A model generated the notes under the pieces. The model saw nothing but the letters and a program-made list of their open reading frames with translations, was not told the DNA's origin and did not search any database. From Neostapfia colusana (taxonomy: Eukaryota > Streptophyta > Magnoliopsida > Poales > Poaceae): a stretch of DNA of 64,000 nt. The DNA lies in the NCBI GenBank assembly GCA_030760725.1, contig JASWHV010000016.1:13941084-14005083 (forward strand), written 5' to 3'. The position numbers and the translations under genes are program-made. Shown here in pieces: positions 56,978 to 64,000 of this stretch (within the stretch, counting starts at the first letter, position 1; each line of letters begins with the position of its first letter).

Positions 56978-57900
56978 ATGGCTTCCAACCCGCCTCCGGA
57001 GAAGAAGCGCGCCCGGTCTCCTCAGGCGGCGGCGTTCGCGCCGAGTCAGGGATCCAGGGCGCCTACACGCCCTGCTTCTGGAGATGGCGCCCCGTCCGGT
57101 GGCGACCGCAAGAGGCTTCGGGCGGGACTCCTCTTGAGCGACGATGGGCTGAAAGTTCCCGGGCGTCGTGTCCTCCCTCTTCAGGCGGTGGAGCCTCGAG
57201 GGGAAGTGCTGGTGCGCCGATGCCCAGGGGCGAGCCAAGAACTCAGGCTTCCCGGGCTTCAAGAGTCGGGTCAGCGTCCAGGGGGGCTTCAGAAGCATCC
57301 CCTGCTCCGCCAGCCTGGGCGACTGTGGGGCAGCCATCGGCGGCGACGGCGGGCTCTAGTGGATCTACCCCAGCTCGGAAGCCGGTGTTCAGAGCCCGTT
57401 GGGGTGCTCGTGTCTCTCGGTAAGCGACATCTACCGGATTCTAGAGTCTGTGTTGTCTTCTTCCTTTCTTAACCCAGGAGTTTCCCATGTTTGTAGGGAC
57501 TCCCCGAGTGCCGGTAACGCTCCCGTTTCCCGGCCATCCCCGACTGACAGGGGATCCATGCCGCAGCGCTCGGAAACCGAAACGGTCGCAGCGGCCCCAA
57601 GCCAGCGCAAGTTCCTTCTGCACCGGTCAGCCCGGTCCCTGCGGCAGCGGTGACTCCTCCCACTCGTCCCTCTCCACCGGCTCGGGAGCCGGCTGTCACT
57701 GAGTGTTGGGCAGGACCAGCTGTCGATGTCCCGCCCCCTGCTGCTGGAGCGGGAGAAACTGCCACGGGCCTTACGGCGGGCAGAGAGCCAGGGCGCACCG
57801 GGAGCGAGCCTGTCCCAGTGCCGGCTTCTCCTGATCGGCGCCTTATCCTGGTTGCCGGAGCGTCGACTTCTCCCGAAGACGACGTGATGGACACCAGCTC
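56978..57900 (+). pseudogene. E5 antisense ORF, two exons, truncated
   Basis: Starts MASNPPPEKKRARSPQ (basic KKRAR patch), is Ala/Gly/Pro-rich with frame damage, and has an intron at 57420-57496 (CTCG|GTAAGC...TTTGTAG|GGAC) at the same position and phase as in E3. Exon 2 shifts frame near 57650 and ends against a gag fragment near 57900, so the coiled-coil part is lost. The leader 56502-56977 is non-coding. The direction implies that E5 itself lies on the minus strand. Confidence 0.65.
57420..57496 (+). other. Spliceosomal intron in the E5 aORF
   Basis: 77 nt, GTAAGC to TTTGTAG with a pyrimidine-rich tail. Exon 1 ends CG and exon 2 starts G-GAC, the same phase-2 junction as in E3. Confidence 0.75.
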
Positions 57901-58631
57901 CAGATGGTGACCAAGGCGAGCCATGCCCCGTGCACGACACCAGCTACCATACTGCTGCTGAGTGCCGGGAGATTCAGAAGCTCGCGTAGCGCTTCCGCAA
58001 GGGGAAGCAACTGCGAGCTGATGCCCCCCTTCCGTCAAAGGGAGGGAAAGCAGAAGGTCGACACCCCAGACAGCGTCGGCCACCAAGTGGAGTTCCAGGA
58101 GCCTCAGCGCGCCGTGAAGGCGGTGCGTAACCATGAGGACTCCAGCTCCAGCGATGACGAGCGCCGGAAGATGCTCTACGTCATCTACGGCGGGTCTGCT
58201 GACCCCTCGTCCCGAAGCGCGGTTAAGACTGCACCGAGCGGTAGCGTCGGTGGCACCCCTCCCAAGTGCCGCGCCGCACCTCAAGTGGATGGGAACCCCC
58301 ATCAGCTTTGATGCCACCGACTGCCCCAGGAACATTGCTGGGGCCGGCCAACTACTGCTCTTGGTAGCACCCACCATCGCCAACATGAGGATGTATCACG
58401 TTCTGGTAGATGGTGGGGCTGGCTGAACCTCATCAGCCGCGCAGCTTTCAAGAAGCTGCAGATCCCGATGGCCATGCTCACCCCATTGAGCCCGTTCTCA
58501 GGGGTAGGGCCGGGACAAGTCGTTCCCTACGGCAACATCAGCCTTCCGGTGACCTTTGGGGCACCGGACAGCTATCGGACAGAATACATTCTGTTCGACG
58601 TGGCGGAGATCGACCTCCCCTTCAACGCCAT
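57901..58631 (+). pseudogene. Copy E7: gag zinc-knuckle and protease fragment
   Basis: Plus-strand sequence reading EPCPVHD...TAAECREI, then a TAG, then DDERRKMLYVIYGGSADPS and the protease LVDGGAG site near 58405-58425, with a one-base deletion in the active-site loop. It continues to FNAI, where the LTR at 58632 begins. The left end is joined to the E5 aORF by deletion or recombination. Confidence 0.8.
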
Positions 58632-59842
58632 TGTCGAAGTGTTCGGTCGACACTTCCCCCGGGCCTGCACTGGGCAGCCCGCGGAGGTTCTTTTTTCGGT
58701 GGGGCTAGACCCTTGCTGAGAGCTTGAGCATATGGACGAGTTAGTAAGAGCTTGACACGGCGAGTTTTACGTGGTTACGGCTGCCGGAGCGTAAAACCCT
58801 ACGTCCACGGCGAGCTATGGCGCTCGCTGTATTGCTTGCTGCTCAGAACCGGATTCCTGAGCTTGAGGATGAGTTACAGCTTGGGTGTGAATGGCTAGCG
58901 TATGAGTTGCGGGAGTGCGAACCCTTGCTAACGTCGCCTACCCGAGCCTTTTATAGCCCAAGACTCGGGTGGCTTACAAGGGGGGCCCGGGACCCGACAG
59001 GTGGTCCCGGGGAGATTGACTGTTATCTACCGTATTTGCAGTTATGCCGGTAGTTGTCTCTGGCGAAGGCTTCTGAGTCTTCGTCTTGCAGCCCTGCCCA
59101 TGCCGCATGCTAGTCGTAGTGGTTGATGACGGCGGGGGCGGCATGGGATGTCTTGTCGCTGCGTTTATTGGCTGGCAGGCTCTGACAGTGCGCGCCAGTC
59201 TGTGATGCGACTGGGCGCAACGGCACCTGACAGAGGCGTGCTCCGCGTCTCTGCGTCTTGGGAAGGCGCGGGCTTTGAATACCTTGTACGGGCAAGGTAT
59301 GGGGCATCTTTACGCCCGCCGCCTACCGCTCGGGGGCAGGCAGCGCTCTTTCTGCTGGACACGTGGCGGGCCCGGAGCCCTGCTCAGGGGAGAGGGAGGT
59401 CCGGCCCCGCAGGACATGTGGAGCCTTCGGTCCTCTCCCCACGGAGGGGGAGGTCCGGCTTCTGTCGGCCACGTGGCAAGCCTGGAGCTTTCCTCTGAGG
59501 AGAGGGAGGTCCGGCCTTGCTGGACACGTGGCGCCTTCGGACCTCTCTCCCGCGGAGGGGGAGGTCCGGCTCCTGTATGCCACGTGGCGGGCCCGGATCT
59601 TTCCTCTGAGGAGAGGGAGGTCCAGCCCCGCCGGACGCGTGGCGCCTTCGGAGCTCTCCCCAAGGAGGGGGGAGGTCTGGCTGCTGTAGGCCATGTGGCG
59701 AGCCCGGAGCTCTCCTATGAGGAGAGGGAGGTCCGGCCCCACTGGACACGTGGCGCCTTCGGAGCTTTCCCTGCGGAGAAGGGCGAGATCCTTATGCATT
59801 TTCCCCTGTGCGCGGGGGTACCCCATATCGTCGGTACCGACA
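58632..59842 (-). repeat. E6 3' LTR (family A, 1211 bp, extra U3 unit)
   Basis: Minus-strand LTR, CACTTCGACA end at the left (58632), TGTCGGTACC start at 59842. It is longer than its relatives because the U3 repeat block (about 59355-59790) holds at least one additional CACGTGG unit. The left flank gccat (58627-58631) is the expected target duplication. Confidence 0.9.
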
Positions 59843-59959
59843 GTGGCCCCCGGGCTCTCCTTGGGGGAGGTACGAGCCCGAGGTGAGGCCTTCTCCTACC
59901 CGCGCACTTTCTTGTCTTGAGTACTCCCTGTGCTGGCAGGGTCTTGACAGCTTCGGAGT

Positions 59960-60640
59960 TCAGCCTCTTAGGAGAGGGTGCAGCCTGGCATCGGAGCTCG
60001 GCCCGGCTGTGGGGGCGGAGGTCCGGAAGTCATCGGAGCTCAGGTCCACGAAGGGCGTGAGGTCCGGCATCAGGGCTCGCCTCTGAAAGGAGGGCAAGGG
60101 CTGGCATCGGAGATCGGCCCAGCTGTGGGGGCGGAGGTCCGGAAGTCATCGGAACTCAGGCCAGCGAAGGGCGTGAGGTCCGGCATCAGCGCTCGCCTCT
60201 GAAAGGAGGGCGAGGGCTGGCCTCGACGCTCGGCCTTGCTGTGGAGGCGGAGTCCGGAAGTCATCGGAGCTCAGGCCAGCGAAGGGCGTGAGGTCCGGAG
60301 GTCATCGGAGCTCAGGCCAGCGAAGGGCGTGAGGTCCGGCATTAGCGCTCGCCTCTGAAAGGAGGGCGAGGGCTGGCCTCGGAGCTCGGCCTGGCTGTGG
60401 AGGCGGAGTCCGGAAGTCATCGGAGCTCAGGCCAGCGAAAGGTGTGAGGTCCTGCATCAGCGCTCGCCTCTGAAAGGAGGGCGAGGGCTGGCCTTGGAGC
60501 TCGGCCTGGATGTGGAGGAGGAGTCTGGAAGTCATCGGAGCTAAGCCAGCGAAGGGCGTGAGGTCCGGCATCAGCGCTCGTCTCTGAAAAGAGGGTGAGG
60601 GCTGGCCTCGGAGATCGTCCCAGCTGTCGGGGCGGAGGTC
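59960..60640. repeat. Tandem array of about 115-bp units in the E6 3' UTR
   Basis: The marker ctctgaaa recurs at 60081, 60197, 60353, 60468 and 60582, that is every 114-116 bp, with one interval enlarged by a 40-bp partial duplication. Each unit holds agtcatcggagctcaggccagcg-like and gggcgtgaggtccgg-like words. The flanks 59843-59960 and 60641-61126 are non-coding 3' UTR. Confidence 0.85.
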
Positions 60641-61126
60641 CAAAACTGCTCAGTGGTCCCCCCTTTCCTGTCCCTTAGTCTCATTTGGCTTACTGTCCCA
60701 GGACGGAATACGGGGCTTGGGTAATCCAGTGCACTTGGTCCCAGAGGTCTGGCCCCAGCCCCAGTCAGGGTGTAACCGTCCGGCCCCCTGGTACTCAGAC
60801 CGCAGCGCCGGGGGACAGAGTGCACATGCTTTGGGTGCAAGACCGGGCACAGCAAGGCTCCTGCCCCCCCGGTCTAGCGTAGGTCTTTTCTCGGAGGAGA
60901 CCAACTGGCGGTACAGTACCCTTACAGGGGGAGATCCAAAAGGCCACCGGGCCTCTGGCAGGTACCCCAAGCACTACCGCCTTCGGCAGGACGGCAAATA
61001 TCGACTATGCATGAGATCAGGAAAGAGGAACCGAGTGTACAATGGACGCACACTGTCTAGAGCGTGGGGAGGTGTTCATATAAATTAATGCGTAATTTAA
61101 TTAAACACCTAAGTAAGCATGGTGAA

Positions 61127-62450
61127 CTTACTGGGGTGGCGTCGGAGCGCCTGTCTTCATACAGAGCGGGTCATGCGTGGCTTCGTCGTACTCCGGACAC
61201 GGGGGGACCCCCATGGCAATCTCAGGGGGAAGCATGGCTTCGGCCGCGCATACCATGTGGAAGGGTAGTTCCCATGACCCGGCCCTGGGAAGTCCGGCTG
61301 GCCCTCGACATGGAGGAGCCGGTATCCCCCGACGGCTTTGGGTGCGCGTCTGCACCGGTTGTGTGGGTCTGCTTGGCGTGGACCTGGCACGCATTGCATC
61401 CCTAACCGGTTTGACGGCGTCCAGGTGGCTCTCGGTCAGTAGGAGCCATGACGGGTGGCTTAACCGACCAGCGTGCGGGACGATGAGTGTTCCCAGCACT
61501 CGCCACCTTGGACTACTGCGAGCTATTCGCAGCCTTCCTCCTGGGTTATGCACCGCAATAGGATGTCGTGGCGCCACGCCAGTAAAGATACCAGCGCGTA
61601 GCACTTAGCCATCTGCACCACCCGTTCAGCGAATGCACGTTCATCAGGAAGGATGTCCTTCATTGAGTCCCGGACCTCCGTGGTCCATGCATCGGGACTA
61701 CCTGAGCTTCTGGATCTTGAGCCCCGGGTTGCACGGAGTCCCCAGTGACGCTTACGATCCTTTGGCGGCATCCATGGCTGCCGGGACTGCCTAGCTTCGA
61801 GGCACTGGTTCAGCCCCCTTCGCCCGGCTCGGCGGGCTGGGCTGTGGACTGCAGTAACATCCTCTCGAAGACTCCTTCGGGCGCAGGGGCTCCGATGGAG
61901 GCCTTCGTTGAGAGGTCGTCAGCTGCGGCCTTGCCAGCGCGCGGTACATGGCGCAGGTCCAAGGCGAGGAAGTCTTTCTCCAACATCCGCACGTGGAGCA
62001 GATAAGCAGCTAGCTGTGGGTCATTGCAGGGGCATTCACCCTTAACTTGCTTGATAACTAGCTTGGAGTCGCCCTGCGCCAACAACTGGTGAGCGCCCAG
62101 AGACAGGACTGTCTTTTAGGCCAAAGATGAGTGCTTCATACTCTGCCAAGTTGTTGGTTGCCTTGGAATTGAGACGCACCATGTACCTAGACTGCTCCCC
62201 TGATGGCATGAGAAGCAGTACGCCGGCACTGGCCCCCTGCTTTCGCGAGGAGCCGTCGAAGAAGAGCGTCCAGTGAGGCCCGGTGAAGACCGGAGCTTGT
62301 TACATTGGTTCACCGTCTTCGCAGCCCCCTGGATCAGCCTTCGTTGGCGTCCACTCAGCCACAAAGTCAGCCAGTGCTTGGCTCTTGGCTGTCTGACGTG
62401 GTCTGGAGCTCAGCTTGAACTCCGCCGTCTTTGGGCTGTCTTCCGGCTTC
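61127..62450 (-). pseudogene. E6 pol: second RNase H and integrase fragments
   Basis: Reads QALADFVAEWTPTK, second RNase H (LAQGDSKLVIKQ near 62070), linker, the region before integrase with HDILLRCITQ near 61560, then frameshifts, a missing integrase core, and the VYGAEAMLPPEI-like stretch near 61240. Several frame changes. The RT and protease are absent. Confidence 0.8.
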
Positions 62451-64000
62451 GGAAGCTGGCAGTGAGTGCCAGTTCCGCCCTTCGGCTGCTCTGGCGCACT
62501 TGTCCGCCAGGCTGAAGAGCTCAGAGGCATCACAGACCTCTCTGGTCGCAAGCTTCTCAAGCATCTTCTCGTCTCGGACATCCTGCCGTAGCGCTACCAC
62601 CACAGAAGCACTTCGAATGTGCGGGATGGTGTTGCGTACCTGGGAGAACCGCTGGATGAAGGAGCGCAGTGACTCCCCAGGTTGTTGCTTGATGGCGTGG
62701 AGGTCAAGCTGCATGCCGGGACGGGTGTAGGAGCTGCCGAAGTTGGCGATGAACTGCCGGCAGAGCTCTCCCAAGGAAGTTATGAAACCCTGAGGGAGGT
62801 TCATTAGCCAAGACCGGGCTGGGCCGGTCAAGGCGACGGGGAAGTAGTTGGCCATGACAGCCTCATCCCCTCCTGCGGCAAGTACGGCGGTGCGCAAAGC
62901 GAAGGTGGGGCGCCAGGGCCGCACATCCTGCTCCTGTTGCTGCAGGTGTTGGCGCCGCAAACGCTTGGTTCGCCGCTGGCACAGTGTACCCGGTATGGGC
63001 AAGGCTGCTCCATAGACCGAGGGAGCCGTTTGCAGGGCATATGATTGTGGCATATGCTGCGTGGCGTACACCTGGGGCAGAGCTCGCGTGGCGAAGATCT
63101 GCCCTTAAGGCTGGGTCGAGGCCGACGTCACTCTTGGATGCGACGCCTTTCTCGACGTCGCTCGAGGAACACTCGGGCATCTTGGCCCAAGTGGCATCGC
63201 TCCAGCTCTGCCCTCAGATCCGTCGACGGAAGCCTGGTGGAGCTGGAGTCCGCCGTCTGCCCGTCAACCGTTGGCGTGCGCGTCAGCGACTCAGCCGGTT
63301 GACCGGAGCGTCGTCCCCGCCGAAGTCGAGGGTTTGCAGCGGCGACGACGAGGCGGTCTACCTCGCGTATCCACTGCTGGGTTACTGAATGAGGTGCATC
63401 CCCAGCAGCTGGGTTGTGCAGTAGCGCTCTTGCTGCAGTTAGCGCACCCCTGTGGGGTTTCGCTTATCGCTGCAGAAGATCTCATGCTGGTCGGAGCCTG
63501 CATTGCCGGGGTCGGCGCTGCCAGAGCCGGCTGCTGGCTCCCAGCTTGCACCGACACACTCCGTCCAGAGTGTGTCGACATGTAATGCCCCCTGGTCACG
63601 GTTCTCCGTGAACGCGGGGGAGGAGAGTTTGTCGCCAGCCTCTTGGTTGTGACGCCTTTCTTGGCGTTGCTCGAGGTATACCCGGGCATCTTGGCCCAAG
63701 TGACACCGTTCCAGCTCTGTCCCCAGATCCGTCGACTGCGGCCTGGTTGAGCTGGAATCTGCCGTCTGCTAGCCAACCATTGGCGTGCGCATCAGCGACA
63801 CAGCCGGTTGGCCGGAGCGTCGTCCCCGCCGAAGTCGAGGGTTCGCGGCGGCGACGACGAGACGGTCTACCTCATGAATCCACTGCTGGGTCGCCGCCTG
63901 AGGCGCGTCCCCAGCAGGCGGATTGTGCAGTAGCGCTCTTGCTGCAGCTAGCGCACCCCTGCCGGGTACGCCCAGCGCTACTGAAGACCTGATGCTGGTT
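62451..64000 (-). pseudogene. E6 gag with duplicated N-terminal part
   Basis: The capsid domain (62880-62500; YFPVALTGPARSWLMNLPQ) is fused at 62451 to RNase H sequence. Upstream, two copies of the gag N-terminal region lie in tandem (about 63100-63635 and 63636-64000+), the second joined to the first after HNQEAGD. It continues beyond the window. Confidence 0.8.

Larger units (their letters stand above)
58632..64000 (-). mobile_element. Family A copy E6, right-truncated by the window
   Basis: Minus-strand order from right to left: gag (with an internal tandem duplication), an RT deletion, second RNase H, integrase fragment, 3' UTR with a 115-bp tandem array, 3' LTR. It is inserted in E7. 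The 5' LTR lies outside the window. No aORF is recognisable; its place is taken by the tandem array. Confidence 0.85.

Overview
This window looks like an intergenic retrotransposon nest from a large-genome grass (Poaceae). I assign it to a grass because of the LTR families (a Tekay/RIRE3-type chromovirus with 4-kb LTRs, and many Tat-lineage RIRE2/Grande-like elements carrying an antisense 3' ORF), the high GC content and the depth of nesting. I see no ordinary host gene, tRNA, rRNA, miRNA or CRISPR array. Nearly every base can be assigned to Ty3/gypsy LTR retrotransposons, solo or truncated LTRs, or fragments of them.

Two main families are present, plus one LTR of a third. Family A (Tat lineage) has LTRs of about 1.1 kb that begin TGTCGGTACC and end CACTTCGACA. 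Its order is LTR, PBS, gag-protease, a conserved in-frame UAG, RT, degenerate RNase H, second (archaeal-type) RNase H, integrase, a 3' UTR with tandem repeats, an antisense ORF (aORF), LTR. Family B (Tekay/RIRE3-like) is one complete element at 8867-24299 with identical 4045-bp LTRs, a CAGAC target duplication, an extra ORF upstream of gag (ORF0), and a gag-pol ending in a chromodomain. Family C is represented only by part of an LTR on the minus strand at 53967-56160.

Layout. 1-6521: copy E1 of family A (minus), running off the left edge. 6522-8866 plus 24300-25040: right end of copy E0 (plus), whose 3' LTR is split by family B. 25041-25619: pol stub of an older copy (E-1) in which E0 lies. 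25620-53966: copy E2 (plus), itself split by a 16.75-kb insertion at 32871-49620 and by a solo LTR at 51162-52257. The 16.75-kb insertion is a head-to-head inverted pair of family A elements (E3 minus, E4 plus). They are fused through truncated 5' LTRs at 42423-42425, and the pair as a whole is flanked by one 5-bp duplication, GGGAC. 53967-56160: family C LTR. 56161-58631: older family A fragments (E5 aORF, E7 gag-protease). 58632-64000: copy E6 (minus), running off the right edge.

The observations I rate highest are: (1) the inverted two-element insertion with a single target duplication; (2) a split, phase-matched coding unit inside the family B LTR, whose 81-nt exon has a same-length, same-phase counterpart in the otherwise different family C LTR; (3) a spliceosomal phase-2 intron at the same place in the antisense ORF of two family A copies; (4) a UAG between protease and RT kept in at least four copies; and (5) ORF0 and gag of family B both starting at strong 3' splice sites.

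Working order, youngest to oldest where nesting allows: family B (about 28 differences between its LTRs, near 0.7%) is younger than E0. The E3/E4 pair and the solo LTR are younger than E2. E1 and E0 are younger than the sequences they interrupt. All protein-coding regions carry nonsense codons, frameshifts or deletions, so no copy here appears autonomous.
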